From: an uncultured Clostridia bacterium
GTDB lineage: Bacteria > Bacillota > Clostridia > Oscillospirales > Acutalibacteraceae
DNA length: 64,000 nt
Assembly (NCBI GenBank): GCA_944380765.1
Contig: CALWIO010000002.1
Span: 1 to 64,000 of the forward strand
Direction: 5' to 3'
A program made the translations under genes and the position numbers. Each line of letters starts with the position of its first letter. Within the stretch, counting starts at the first letter, position 1. Below the pieces are notes generated by a model that did not search any database, was not told the origin of the DNA, and saw only the letters and a program-made list of their open reading frames with translations. Positions 42,358-51,377 of the stretch are shown piece after piece.

Positions 42358-43218
42358 GTGCAGCTTGTAATTGTAACGGGAATGTCGGGAGCGGGAAAGT
42401 CAAGAGCCATTGACAGCCTTGAAGATATAGGATTTTTCTGCGTCGATAATATGACTCCTCAGCTTATTCCCACTTTTGTGAAAATTCTTGAAGATTCTTC
42501 CGAAACCCGTGAAAAAGTGGCTATCGTTGCCGATGTAAGGCTCGGAGACTCATTTTCGGAGCTTTTTAAAGCGCTTGACGAACTGCGTCTTATGCGCTGC
42601 AATTATAAAATTCTGTTTATTGACGCAGATAATGAAGTTATACTGCGCCGGTATCAGGAAACAAGAAGAAAGCACCCTCTTTCTACCGCGGATTCCTCGG
42701 AGGAGCTTCTGGACATTATTATAAGAGAGAGGAAAATGCTTAAAAAAGCGCGCGATATCGCCGATTACATAGTCGATACCTCTATGCTTTCTACCTCTCA
42801 GTTAAAAGAGCGGATTTCTGAGCTTTTCCTTGAAAATGTCGCCAACTCCCTTAAAATAAATGTTGTTTCTTTCGGATTTAAATACGGAATACCAAAGGAT
42901 TCCGACTTGGTTTTTGATGTGCGCTGTCTGCCTAATCCTTTTTATGTGCCTGAACTTAAAAACAAAACGGGGCTTGACAGCGAAGTAAGGGATTATGTAA
43001 TGAAATTTCCCCAGGCGAAAGAGCTCCGCCCAAAGCTTCTTGATTTGATTGACTATCTTGTGCCCCTTTACAGAGCCGAGGGCAAAAGTCAGCTCACAAT
43101 TTCGGTTGGCTGCACCGGCGGAAAACACCGCTCGGTTGTTTTCGCGGAACTTGTTCATAAGAATATTAAGGATAACGGATACAGCTGCGCTGTGTATCAC
43201 CGTGATATAAAAAGGTGA
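42358..43218 (+). CDS. rapZ: RapZ/YvcJ-type nucleotide-binding protein
   Basis: 286 residues. N-terminal P-loop LVIVTGMSGAGKSRAIDSLEDIGFFCVDN, IADVR-like VADVRLGDSF, and the C-terminal domain with FGFKYGIPKDSDLVFDVRCLPNPFYVPELKNKTG and SVGCTGGKHRSVVFAELV. In E. coli RapZ is an RNase adapter controlling GlcN-6-P synthase; in B. subtilis YvcJ binds nucleotides and affects competence. Two GTG starts (42352, 42358) are possible; 42358 has AGGTGA six bases before it and gives the usual MQLVIVTGMSG. Confidence 0.94.
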   Translation: MQLVIVTGMSGAGKSRAIDSLEDIGFFCVDNMTPQLIPTFVKILEDSSETREKVAIVADVRLGDSFSELFKALDELRLMRCNYKILFIDADNEVILRRYQETRRKHPLSTADSSEELLDIIIRERKMLKKARDIADYIVDTSMLSTSQLKERISELFLENVANSLKINVVSFGFKYGIPKDSDLVFDVRCLPNPFYVPELKNKTGLDSEVRDYVMKFPQAKELRPKLLDLIDYLVPLYRAEGKSQLTISVGCTGGKHRSVVFAELVHKNIKDNGYSCAVYHRDIKR

Positions 43219-43222
43219 TACA

Positions 43223-44125
43223 ATGTCATTTTCAGCGGATGTAAAAAATGAGATTCTTTCAATAGAAAATGAAAAAGAGTGCTGCCGGCACGCCTTTGCC
43301 TACGGTCTTATGCTTTTTTCGAGGGGATTTTCTCACTATGATATTTCGCTTTTGACTGAAAACGGCAGAATTGCCGGGGTTTACTGCGAAATGTTAAGAG
43401 AAGTTTGCAAAGTCGAGCCGCGTCTTGTCTGTTCCGAAGCGGGCAAATATAAAGCCGAGGTGACCTCTTCTGCCGACAGGGAAAAGGTGCTTTCCGTATT
43501 CGGCTACGGCAAAAGTGGTACTTCAAGGCTTAATTGGGGCAATATTTCTGACGAGTGCTGTAAAAACGCTTTTTTAAGAGGCGCTTTTTTAACCTGCGGC
43601 ACAATCAATAACCCCAATAAGGGCTATCATCTTGAATTTGTGGTGCCGTATCTCCATCTTTGCCGTGATTTTAAGCGCTTTCTTTCCGATTATGACGATT
43701 TAGCGGTTACTCCTAAAAGTATTACGCGCAACTCGAATTATGTTATATATTTTAAGGACAGCGAATCAATTGAGGATTTGCTGACCGTAATGGGCGCGGT
43801 CAGCTCTTCGCTTGAAGTTATGGGCGTTAAGATGTATAAGGATATGCGCAACAATGTCAACAGGCGCTTAAATTTTGAGAGCGCCAACCTTGATAAGACT
43901 ATTGACGCCGCCGCAAGGCAGATTGACGCCATAATGTATATAAAAGAAACGGTCGGTCTTTCATATCTTGACGGGGAGCTTCGCGAGCTTGCCCGCCTTC
44001 GTCTTGAAAATCCCGATATGTCGCTGCGCGAATTGGGCGACAGCCTTTCCGAGCCTATTTCCCGCTCAGGTGTTAATCACAGGCTGAAAAAAATTTGCGA
44101 TATAGCGCGGTCGTTAAAAAAATAA
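43223..44125 (+). CDS. whiA: DNA-binding protein WhiA
   Basis: 300 residues. Two LAGLIDADG-fold units without nuclease activity (start SFSADVKNEILS, then CKNAFLRGAFLTCGTINNPNKGYHLEFV) and a C-terminal helix-turn-helix (ARLRLENPDMSLRELGDSLSEPISRSGVNHRLKKI). WhiA is a regulator linked to cell division and sporulation in Gram-positives; the hprK/murB-rapZ-whiA order is conserved. ATG four bases after rapZ stop with AAAGGTGATACA as SD. Confidence 0.95.
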   Translation: MSFSADVKNEILSIENEKECCRHAFAYGLMLFSRGFSHYDISLLTENGRIAGVYCEMLREVCKVEPRLVCSEAGKYKAEVTSSADREKVLSVFGYGKSGTSRLNWGNISDECCKNAFLRGAFLTCGTINNPNKGYHLEFVVPYLHLCRDFKRFLSDYDDLAVTPKSITRNSNYVIYFKDSESIEDLLTVMGAVSSSLEVMGVKMYKDMRNNVNRRLNFESANLDKTIDAAARQIDAIMYIKETVGLSYLDGELRELARLRLENPDMSLRELGDSLSEPISRSGVNHRLKKICDIARSLKK

Positions 44126-44151
44126 ACAGTATATTCTGACAGGTGATGCAA

Positions 44152-44742
44152 TTGAGAAGAAAAGAAGAATACGAGTTTTCGTTTAAAGAACCGGAATTTG
44201 CCGCCGAAAAGAAAGGCGTATGGGCGTTTATTTATGACTGGATGGATTCGCTTATCTATGCGGTCATTCTGCTTTTGCTTGTGTTTACCTTTTTATTCCG
44301 TGTTGTGGGGGTCAGCGGCTCTTCCATGAACCCAACTTTAAACAACGGCGACTGGCTGACCGTCAGCGCCGTACCCGGCGAGATTTCCGTGGGCGATATT
44401 GTTGTAATCACACAGCCGAATTCTCTTAACGAGCCGCTTATCAAGCGGGTTATCGCCAAAGGCGGAGATACGGTTGATATCGACTTTTTAGAGGGTACGG
44501 TAACAGTCAACGGTCAGGTGCTCTCAGAGCCTTATATAGCGGAAGCTACCCAGACTATGGGCGACTATGTTTACCCTCAGGTGGTGCCCGAGGGGATGCT
44601 CTTTGTAATGGGCGATAACCGCAACAACTCCGTTGACAGCCGCAGCAGGGCAATCGGTTTTATTGACGAGCGCTATGTTCTCGGCGTTGCTCAGGTAAGA
44701 ATTTATCCTTTCGGTGATTGGAAGATAGACGATTATGAATAA
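44152..44742 (+). CDS. Type I signal peptidase (first of two)
   Basis: About 196 residues. Removes signal peptides from secreted proteins. A cytoplasmic lead, one membrane anchor (DSLIYAVILLLLVFTFLF), catalytic Ser in GVSGSSMNPTL, catalytic Lys in LIKRVIAKGGDTVDI, and the late box VMGDNRNNSVDSR. TTG at 44152 has AGGTGA five bases before it and gives MRRKEEYEF; in-frame GTG 44143 and ATG 44146 are possible but would overlap the SD. Overlaps the second signal peptidase by eight bases. Confidence 0.88.
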   Translation: MRRKEEYEFSFKEPEFAAEKKGVWAFIYDWMDSLIYAVILLLLVFTFLFRVVGVSGSSMNPTLNNGDWLTVSAVPGEISVGDIVVITQPNSLNEPLIKRVIAKGGDTVDIDFLEGTVTVNGQVLSEPYIAEATQTMGDYVYPQVVPEGMLFVMGDNRNNSVDSRSRAIGFIDERYVLGVAQVRIYPFGDWKIDDYE

Positions 44743-45283
44743 TAAAAAAGTTTTATCCTATGTGTATGATTTAGCGTCAATTTTGCTGACTGCCGTTCTG
44801 GTGGTCAGTATTATATTTACTTTTATATTCAAGGTGTCAACCGTTTCGGGAGAGTCAATGGAAAACACGCTCAGTAACGGCGACAGCTTAATTATAACCG
44901 CCGTAACCGGTGAAATTAAGTACGGCGATGTTGTAGTTATATCCCAGCCGAACGGATATGACAAGGTGCTTATAAAAAGAGTAATTGCCACGGGCGGGCA
45001 AACCGTTTCGTTCAACAGATTTGACAACAGCGTTCTGGTTGACGGCAAAAAATTAGACGAGCCGTATATTAAAGAGCCCATGAGGTTTTTGTATTCTATG
45101 AACGAGACCTACGAAGTGCCGGAGGGCATGCTTTTTGTAATGGGCGACAACCGCAACGAGTCCGCCGACAGCCGCGACAGGGAAATAGGGCTTATAGACG
45201 AGCGCTATGTTGTCGGAAAAGTAATATACCGTCTGGGCGATACTCACATTTTTAACAGTGACTTTACTTCGTCACAGGAGTGA
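44735..45283 (+). CDS. Type I signal peptidase (second of two)
   Basis: 182 residues. Same architecture as the preceding gene: membrane anchor (DLASILLTAVLVVSIIFTFIF), Ser in VSGESMENTL, Lys in LIKRVIATGGQTVSF and VMGDNRNESADSRDREIGLIDERYVVG. Starts inside the 3' end of the first peptidase gene, so the pair is a tandem duplicate that has diverged, possibly with different substrate preference (inference). Confidence 0.92.
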   Translation: MNNKKVLSYVYDLASILLTAVLVVSIIFTFIFKVSTVSGESMENTLSNGDSLIITAVTGEIKYGDVVVISQPNGYDKVLIKRVIATGGQTVSFNRFDNSVLVDGKKLDEPYIKEPMRFLYSMNETYEVPEGMLFVMGDNRNESADSRDREIGLIDERYVVGKVIYRLGDTHIFNSDFTSSQE

Positions 45284-45313
45284 GAAGTAATACCCGTGTA
45301 AAGAAGTGATTAA

Positions 45314-46198
45314 ATGGCAAATGAAGAAAAAGGTTTTCAAAGAACAAATATAAACTGGTTCCCCGGTCACATGGCGAAAACACGCCGTATTATTAAGGAG
45401 AGCCTTTCGCTGGTTGACGCCGTAACCGAGGTTATTGACGCGAGAATACCGTTAAGCAGCTCTAATCCCGAGCTTTCCTCACTTATAAGCGCCAAGCCGA
45501 GAATAGTGCTTCTCAACAAGTGCGATTTGGCCGATAAAAACACAACTGATAAATGGATAAGTTATTACAAAAAGTCGGGGGTTGCCGCCCTTGCGGTTGA
45601 TTGCAGAACGGGCAAGGGTTTAAATAAATACGCCGATACCGTGCGTGAGATTTTAAAGGACAAAATCCGCCAGAACGAAGAAAAGGGTATGCCCGGCAAG
45701 GCGCTCAGAATAATGGTTGTGGGCATTCCTAATACCGGAAAATCCTCTTTTATAAACAGAATGGCGCGCGCGGCAAAAACAAAGGTTGCCGATAAAGCCG
45801 GAGTCACAAGAAGAAATCAGTGGGTGCCGCTGGGCAACGGCTTGGAACTGCTCGACACACCGGGAGTACTCTGGCCTAAGTTTGAGGACCCGGCGGTAGG
45901 CGAAAGACTCGCTTTTATAGGCTCTGTCAAGGACGAAATACTTGACACTCAGCTTTTGGCGGTCAGATTTTTGGAGGTTATGAAAGCCGATTACCCCGAG
46001 CGCCTTGAAGAACGCTATAAAATCAGCGGATTTGAAAACAGCGAACCGTGGGAAATACTTGAAATGATAGGCAAAAAACGCGGAATGATTATAAAAGGCG
46101 GTGAAATTGACGCCGAAAGAGCCGCGGTAACCGTTCTTGACGAGTACCGCGCAGGAAAACTCGGAACAATTTCCCTTGAAAAGCCGGAGAATGTGTAA
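45314..46198 (+). CDS. rbgA: Ribosome biogenesis GTPase RbgA (YlqF)
   Basis: 294 residues. A circularly permuted GTPase: G4 (LLNKCDLADK) comes before G1 (VVGIPNTGKSSFINRM), and G3 is DTPGVLWPKF. An N-terminal INWFPGHMAKTRR segment is the family signature. RbgA is required for late assembly of the 50S subunit in B. subtilis. Start ATG after AAGAAGTGATTAA. Its last base is shared with the rnhB start region, the same rbgA-rnhB order as in Bacillus. Confidence 0.95.
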   Translation: MANEEKGFQRTNINWFPGHMAKTRRIIKESLSLVDAVTEVIDARIPLSSSNPELSSLISAKPRIVLLNKCDLADKNTTDKWISYYKKSGVAALAVDCRTGKGLNKYADTVREILKDKIRQNEEKGMPGKALRIMVVGIPNTGKSSFINRMARAAKTKVADKAGVTRRNQWVPLGNGLELLDTPGVLWPKFEDPAVGERLAFIGSVKDEILDTQLLAVRFLEVMKADYPERLEERYKISGFENSEPWEILEMIGKKRGMIIKGGEIDAERAAVTVLDEYRAGKLGTISLEKPENV

Positions 46199-46806
46199 TG
46201 GATTATAAATATGAGCAAAACGCCGCCCTTAAAGGCTTTAAAGTTATTTGCGGCATTGACGAGGCAGGCAGGGGGCCGCTGGCAGGGCCTGTGTTCGCCG
46301 CGGCGGTTGTACTGCCGGCAGGCCTTGAAATAGAGGGGCTGAACGACTCAAAAAAGCTCAGCGAGAAAAAACGCGAGCAGCTTTTCGGCATAATATGTGA
46401 AAAAGCCGTGGATTTCGGCATAGGCTCGGCAAATGAAAAGGAAATTGACGAAATAAATATTTTAAACGCCACTTTTCTCGCTATGAAAAGAGCCGTAGCC
46501 GCTCTTAAAACAAAACCGGATTACGCCCTTATCGACGGAAACCGCAGTCCGGGACTTGACGGGACTTCGGAGGAACCCGTCATAAAAGGAGACGCGCAGA
46601 GTATGAGTATTGCCGCCGCTTCAATTCTCGCTAAGGTCAGCCGTGACCGCTATATGCTCGAAATGGCTCAAATATATCCGCAGTACTGCTTTGAAAAGCA
46701 TAAGGGATACGGCACAAAGCTGCATTATGAGATGATAAAAAAATACGGCGTGTCCGAAATACACAGAAAAACTTTTCTCAAAAACCTGAGTGAGCATTAT
46801 GGATAA
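46198..46806 (+). CDS. rnhB: Ribonuclease HII
   Basis: 202 residues. Cuts RNA in RNA-DNA hybrids and removes misincorporated ribonucleotides. Signature GIDEAGRGPLAGPVFAAAVVL with the acidic pair, LIDGNRSP, SIAAASILAKVSRDRYM and KHKGYGTKLHYE complete the active site. ATG at 46198 overlaps the rbgA stop (ATGG/TAA junction), and the 3' end overlaps yraN by eight bases, so translation of the three genes is linked. Confidence 0.95.
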   Translation: MDYKYEQNAALKGFKVICGIDEAGRGPLAGPVFAAAVVLPAGLEIEGLNDSKKLSEKKREQLFGIICEKAVDFGIGSANEKEIDEINILNATFLAMKRAVAALKTKPDYALIDGNRSPGLDGTSEEPVIKGDAQSMSIAAASILAKVSRDRYMLEMAQIYPQYCFEKHKGYGTKLHYEMIKKYGVSEIHRKTFLKNLSEHYG

Positions 46807-47164
46807 GAACTTACTCGGTTATTACGGCGAGATTACCGCTTCAAGGTATCTGCGCAGACACGGCTACCTTATTGTTGACGCGCAGTATTCGGTCAGATTC
46901 GGCGAGATAGATTTAATCGCCGAGGACAAAAAATATATAGTTTTTGTTGAGGTCAAGTCAAGAAGCGAGGGTATGATGTACGCTCCTGCCGACGCGGTTG
47001 ACTTTAAAAAACGCTCGCGTATTATTGCCGCCGCAAAGTTTTATTTAAGCGGCTACACCGAAAAAAGACAGCCGAGGTTTGATATAATCGAGGTATATTT
47101 TAAAGATGACCGTCCCGTTAAGATAAATCATATAGAGAACGCTTTTGACGCCGACGGAAAATAA
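46799..47164 (+). CDS. YraN/UPF0102 endonuclease-like protein
   Basis: 121 residues. Endonuclease-like fold with LGYYGEITASRYLRRHGYLIVDAQYSVRFGEIDLIA and the PD-(D/E)xK pattern GEIDLIAEDKKYIVFVEVKSR. Function in bacteria is not established; it often follows rnhB. ATG at 46799 gives the typical start (MDKNLLGYYGE); an upstream GTG at 46790 is also in frame. Confidence 0.9.
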   Translation: MDKNLLGYYGEITASRYLRRHGYLIVDAQYSVRFGEIDLIAEDKKYIVFVEVKSRSEGMMYAPADAVDFKKRSRIIAAAKFYLSGYTEKRQPRFDIIEVYFKDDRPVKINHIENAFDADGK

Positions 47165-47176
47165 TTCCGAATACGG

Positions 47177-47205
47177 TTGAAATAGCTGCTGATATGTGTT
47201 AGAAT
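47177..47205 (+). promoter_or_regulatory. Promoter for thrC
   Basis: TTGAAA (47177-47182), 17-base spacer, TAGAAT (47200-47205), 25 bases before the ATG. Confidence 0.7.
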
Positions 47206-47230
47206 ACCACACGAAAAGGAAGTGTTTGCA

Positions 47231-48724
47231 ATGTTTTACACAAGTACAAGAGATAAATCGGTAAAGGTTACAGCCGCCGAAGCTATCGCAAAGGGCATTT
47301 CGTCCGACGGCGGACTTTTTGTTCCCGTGGAGATTCCGCAGATTTCTCTTGAATTTATAGAAAAGCTCATTCCCGTGAGCTATATTGAAAGGGCAAAAAA
47401 TGTTTTAAGCCTTTATCTTACCGATTTTTCCGAAGAGGAAATTTCAATGTGCGTTGAAGGCGCGTACAAAAAAGGCAAATTCAGCAGCGATAAGGTCGCT
47501 CCCTTGCATAAATTGTCGGATACCGCCGATGTGCTGGAACTCTGGAGAGGGCCTACCTGCGCTTTCAAGGATATGGCGCTTCAGCTTTTGCCGTATCTTC
47601 TGACCGTTTCGGCGGGCAAGACGCTTAAAGACACTCAGATAGTTATTCTTGTAGCTACATCGGGCGATACCGGCAAAGCCGCTCTTGAAGGCTTTAAAGA
47701 TGTGCCGAATACAAAAATACTTGTTTTCTATCCCGTTGACGGCGTCAGCCCCATGCAGAAGCTCCAAATGACCACGCAGGAAGGCTCAAATGTCAGCGTT
47801 TGCGCCATTGAGGGCAATTTTGACGACGCGCAAAGCGGCGTCAAGAAAATTTTCACCGACAGGGAAATTGAGAAAAGGTTTAAGGAAAACGGACTCGCGT
47901 TTTCCTCCGCTAACTCCATTAACTGGGGCAGACTCGTTCCGCAGATTGTTTATTATGTATCCGCTTACTGCGATATGGTTGAGTCGGGCGAGCTGAAATT
48001 AGGCGAGCCTATGAATGTTGTTGTGCCCACCGGAAATTTCGGAAATATTTTGGCAGCCTATTACGCAAAGCGAATGGGTGTTCCCGTAAAAACGCTCGTC
48101 TGCGCTTCAAACGCCAATAATGTTCTTACCGATTTTCTCACAACCGGAACTTATAATAAGAACAGAAATTTCTACTGCACCACCTCACCGTCAATGGATA
48201 TTCTTATTTCAAGCAATCTTGAAAGACTGCTTTTCCATCTTTACGGCGATAATGACGCCGAAATCAGAGAGCTTATGAAAAATCTGGCCGAGGACGGAAA
48301 ATATGCCGTAAGCGGCGAGGTCGAAAATAAAATCAAAGCGCTGTTCGCGGCTGGCTGCTGCGACGATGACGCCACCCGTGAAACAATCGGAAAGGTATTT
48401 TCCGAGGAAAAATATCTTATCGATACTCATACGGCTGTCGCCGTTAAGGTCTATGAGGAATACAAGAAGTCAACAGGCGACAGCACGCCGACCGTTATAG
48501 CTTCAACCGCCAATCCTTATAAATTCTCCGCAAGCGTTCTCGCGGCTATTGAGAGTGAAATTAAGGCAGACAACGAGTTTGATATGGTTGAGGAGCTTTA
48601 TGAAAAATCAGGCGAACCCGTACCCGCGCAGCTTGCTGATTTAAAAGGCAAAGAACCGAGATTTAAAGGCGTTTGCCGCAAAGAGGATATGAAGCAGGTA
48701 GTATTTGATATGCTGGGACTTTAA
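47231..48724 (+). CDS. thrC: Threonine synthase
   Basis: 497 residues, the longer class of threonine synthases. PLP enzyme converting O-phosphohomoserine to threonine. PLP Lys in WRGPTCAFKDMALQLLP, phosphate-binding ATSGDTGKAAL, and VPTGNFGNILAAYYAKRMG match the family. ATG at 47231 has AAGGAAG eight bases upstream; the GTG at 47222 would sit on the SD. Single gene between its own promoter and the hairpin at 48740. Confidence 0.94.
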   Translation: MFYTSTRDKSVKVTAAEAIAKGISSDGGLFVPVEIPQISLEFIEKLIPVSYIERAKNVLSLYLTDFSEEEISMCVEGAYKKGKFSSDKVAPLHKLSDTADVLELWRGPTCAFKDMALQLLPYLLTVSAGKTLKDTQIVILVATSGDTGKAALEGFKDVPNTKILVFYPVDGVSPMQKLQMTTQEGSNVSVCAIEGNFDDAQSGVKKIFTDREIEKRFKENGLAFSSANSINWGRLVPQIVYYVSAYCDMVESGELKLGEPMNVVVPTGNFGNILAAYYAKRMGVPVKTLVCASNANNVLTDFLTTGTYNKNRNFYCTTSPSMDILISSNLERLLFHLYGDNDAEIRELMKNLAEDGKYAVSGEVENKIKALFAAGCCDDDATRETIGKVFSEEKYLIDTHTAVAVKVYEEYKKSTGDSTPTVIASTANPYKFSASVLAAIESEIKADNEFDMVEELYEKSGEPVPAQLADLKGKEPRFKGVCRKEDMKQVVFDMLGL

Positions 48725-48739
48725 GCCCGTAAAATGTTT

Positions 48740-48768
48740 GCGGAACCGGGCGCAATACCCGGTTCCGC
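48740..48768. terminator. Bidirectional terminator between thrC and the DUF1540 gene
   Basis: Perfect 11-bp stem GCGGAACCGGG / CCCGGTTCCGC with a 7-base loop; plus strand is followed by TTAATTTTT. Confidence 0.85.
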
Positions 48769-48775
48769 TTAATTT

Positions 48776-48946
48776 TTATTTGCAGTTGTTTGAATCCGCC
48801 TTCATCTTGAATGTCGCGCATCTTGTGTCGTCGCAGCAGCAGGCGTTCTGTGTGCCTACCTTTATACCGTCGGCTGTGCAGTTCATGTTGCCGTCGTTAT
48901 AAGCGCAGTGGCAAGCGTCGCAAGTAATGTTTGTGTACTTATCCAT
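48776..48946 (-). CDS. DUF1540 cysteine-rich small protein
   Basis: 56 residues. Cys pattern ITCDACHCAYN...CTADGIKV...ACCCDDTRCATF is that of the DUF1540 domain (C-x-A-x-x-C-x-Y-N ... C-x-A ... C-x-x-T-x-C-x-T-F), probably metal-binding. ATG at 48946 follows AGGAGGTAACAATA, a strong SD. DUF1540 proteins are frequent in spore-forming Clostridia; their role is not known. Separate minus-strand unit ending at the shared terminator. Confidence 0.85.
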   Translation of the reverse strand: MDKYTNITCDACHCAYNDGNMNCTADGIKVGTQNACCCDDTRCATFKMKADSNNCK

Positions 48947-49014
48947 TATTGTTACCTCCTTTCACTTATATCTTTTGCCGCGCAGCCTTTATTATTCATA
49001 GGAGTTATTTCACA

Positions 49015-49701
49015 ATGTCTGTTTTTGTAATTGCCGATACTCATCTGTCTTTTTCAGCCGATAAGCCGATGAATGTGTTTAAAGGCTGGGACGATTATGT
49101 TTCCCGCCTCCAAAAAAATTGGCAAAAAATTGTTTCCCCCGGCGACACGGTAGTAATCCCCGGCGATATTTCCTGGGCAATGAGCCTTGAACAGGTAAGA
49201 GCGGACTTTGCGTTTCTCAACGCTCTAAACGGCAGCAAAATAATTTTAAAGGGTAATCACGATTATTGGTGGAATACCGTTTCAAAAATGGAAGCTTTTG
49301 TAAAAAAAGAAGGCTTTAATACAATAAGTTTTCTTCATAACAATGCCCAAAAAGCCGGCGGCTTTGCCCTTTGCGGCTCCCGCGGCTGGCCTTTTGACGA
49401 TGACTCCGCGGAGGGCTTGAAGATTCTCTCGCGCGAGTGCGGCAGATTACAGCGCTCTCTGCAAAGCGCGTCAAAGCTCGGCGGCGAACCCGTTGTTTTC
49501 CTTCATTATCCGCCGGTCGGGTATGACAGATACTGCGAACCCATTATAAAAATCCTGAAAGATTACGGTGTTAAAAGATGTTTTTACGGACATCTGCACG
49601 CCGGAGCCGCAAAAGCCGCGTTTAACGGTGAAAAAGAGGGGATAAAGTTTAAGCTCATTTCGGCTGATTATCTACAATTTTGTCCGCTTTTAATAGTATA
49701 A
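49015..49701 (+). CDS. Calcineurin-like metallophosphoesterase
   Basis: 228 residues. Metal-site blocks in order: IADTHLSFS, VVIPGDISWAM, ILKGNHDYWW, VFLHYPPVG and CFYGHLHAGA. This order is the full metallophosphatase motif set and the protein resembles the YkuE/uncharacterised phosphoesterase group; substrate unknown. ATG at 49015 follows GGAGTTATTTCACA; an upstream in-frame ATG at 48931 overlaps the DUF1540 gene and adds a non-family extension. Confidence 0.92.
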   Translation: MSVFVIADTHLSFSADKPMNVFKGWDDYVSRLQKNWQKIVSPGDTVVIPGDISWAMSLEQVRADFAFLNALNGSKIILKGNHDYWWNTVSKMEAFVKKEGFNTISFLHNNAQKAGGFALCGSRGWPFDDDSAEGLKILSRECGRLQRSLQSASKLGGEPVVFLHYPPVGYDRYCEPIIKILKDYGVKRCFYGHLHAGAAKAAFNGEKEGIKFKLISADYLQFCPLLIV

Positions 49702-49773
49702 AGCTTTTTTTCGGTTTGATTTTGCGGAATTTTGCAAATTTTAATAAATTTGAATAAAAACTTGCGGAAAATA

Positions 49774-49802
49774 TTGTATTTAACTTTTTTCTGTGATATA
49801 AT
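49774..49802 (+). promoter_or_regulatory. Promoter for tig
   Basis: TTGTAT (49774-49779), 17-base spacer, TATAAT (49797-49802), 53 bases before the start of trigger factor. Confidence 0.7.
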
Positions 49803-49855
49803 GAATAGACTTTTGAGGTAATTATGTAATTGATAATATTCAGGAGGAATATTTA

Positions 49856-51277
49856 ATGTTAAAATCATCAAACAAGGTAGAAACAAATGTCTATCAGCTT
49901 GAAATCTCTATTGACGGTGAAAAGTTTGAGGAAGCCGTACAGCAGGCTTATCTCAAACAGCGCGAAAAGATAACCGTTAAAGGATTCAGAAAGGGTAAAG
50001 CTCCCCGTTCGTTTATTGAGAGAATTTACGGCGAAGGCGTTTTCTATGAGGACGCGCTTGAAATAATTTATCCTGACGCCGTCAGCGACGCTATTAAAGA
50101 AGCAGAGCTTGATGTTGTCGGCAATCCCACCGACCTTGAAGTTCCCGAAATAGGCAAAGACGGAGTAACTCTTAAATTAAAGGTTACCGTTAAGCCTGAG
50201 GTTAAACTCGGAAAATATAAGGGACTTGAAGCCACAAAACCCGCCGTCAAGGTTACCGCTGACGAGGTAAAGACTGAGCTTGCAAAAATGCAGGAGCAGA
50301 ACTCCCGTATGATAAGCGTTGATGACAGAGCCGTTAAAAAAGACGATACGGTAGTTATCGACTTTGAGGGATTTGTTGACGGAAAAGCCTTTGAGGGCGG
50401 CAAATCCGAAAATTATAACCTCACAATCGGCAGCGGCGCGTTTATTCCCGGATTTGAGGACCAGATTATAGGCCACAAAACCGGTGATGAGTTTGATGTA
50501 AATGTTACTTTCCCCGAGGAGTATAACGAGGACCTCGCTTCAAAAGACGCCGTGTTCAAAATCAAGCTTCACGAAATCAGAAAGAAGGAGCTTCCCGCTC
50601 TTGATGATGAGTTCGCCAAAGATGTAAGCGAGTTTGACACACTTGACGAGCTTAAAAAGAATATTAAAGCCGACCTTGAAAAGGCCAAAAAAGAAAGCGC
50701 TGACAGCAAAGTTTCCAACGAACTTCTCGAAACTGTCGCGAATTCCATTGAGGCTGAAATTCCCGGCGTTATGATTGAAAACGCTATTGACAATATTGTC
50801 AATGACTTTGCGTACAGACTTCAGGCTCAGGGACTGGACCTCGGCACATATCTTAAATATACCGGTATGGAAATGGATAAGTTCAGAGAGGGCTATAAGG
50901 AGAACGCCGAGGCTCAGGTTAAGCTTCAGCTTGCCCTTGAAGCCATCATCAAGGCTGAAAATATCGAAGCTACCGACGAGGATATTGACGCTGAGTACGA
51001 AAAACTCGCTAAGCTTTACAATATGGAAGCCGATGTTATTAAGAAATCGCTTTCCAAGGATGCTGTCGCAGGCGATGTAAAGACTCAGAAAGCTATCGAT
51101 TTAATTAAGGATTCCGCTAAAATAACCGAGGAAAAGGCCGTCGCCAAGAAACCGGCCGCCAAGAAAGAAACCGCGGCTAAAAAAACAGCGGCTAAAAAGG
51201 ACGCGGGCGATAAGGAAACAGCCGAAAAGAAGCCTGCCGCAAAGAAAACAACAAAGAAAAAAGCTGACGAAGAATAA
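49856..51277 (+). CDS. tig: Trigger factor with a lysine/alanine-rich C-terminal extension
   Basis: 473 residues. Ribosome-bound chaperone and prolyl isomerase. Ribosome-binding GFRKGKAPRSFIERIYGEGVFYEDAL, PPIase domain around DTVVIDFEGFVDGKAFEGG...FIPGFEDQIIGHKTG, then the helical C-domain. Normal trigger factors end at about residue 425; here an extra ~48 residues (AVAKKPAAKKETAAKK..., KKPAAKKTTKKKADEE) form an alternating Lys/Ala tail like histone H1/AlgP-type tails. It is in frame with no gap, so it is probably real. ATG at 49856 has AGGAGGAATATTTA. First gene of the tig-clpP-clpX run. Confidence 0.95.
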   Translation: MLKSSNKVETNVYQLEISIDGEKFEEAVQQAYLKQREKITVKGFRKGKAPRSFIERIYGEGVFYEDALEIIYPDAVSDAIKEAELDVVGNPTDLEVPEIGKDGVTLKLKVTVKPEVKLGKYKGLEATKPAVKVTADEVKTELAKMQEQNSRMISVDDRAVKKDDTVVIDFEGFVDGKAFEGGKSENYNLTIGSGAFIPGFEDQIIGHKTGDEFDVNVTFPEEYNEDLASKDAVFKIKLHEIRKKELPALDDEFAKDVSEFDTLDELKKNIKADLEKAKKESADSKVSNELLETVANSIEAEIPGVMIENAIDNIVNDFAYRLQAQGLDLGTYLKYTGMEMDKFREGYKENAEAQVKLQLALEAIIKAENIEATDEDIDAEYEKLAKLYNMEADVIKKSLSKDAVAGDVKTQKAIDLIKDSAKITEEKAVAKKPAAKKETAAKKTAAKKDAGDKETAEKKPAAKKTTKKKADEE

Positions 51278-51377
51278 TTTTCAACACAAATAATAAATAT
51301 GTATAAGTATTGAAGAATTGTCCAATAATTCAGGGGCGATTCTTTAATGCTATTACAAGGTTAACAGGAGGTTATTT

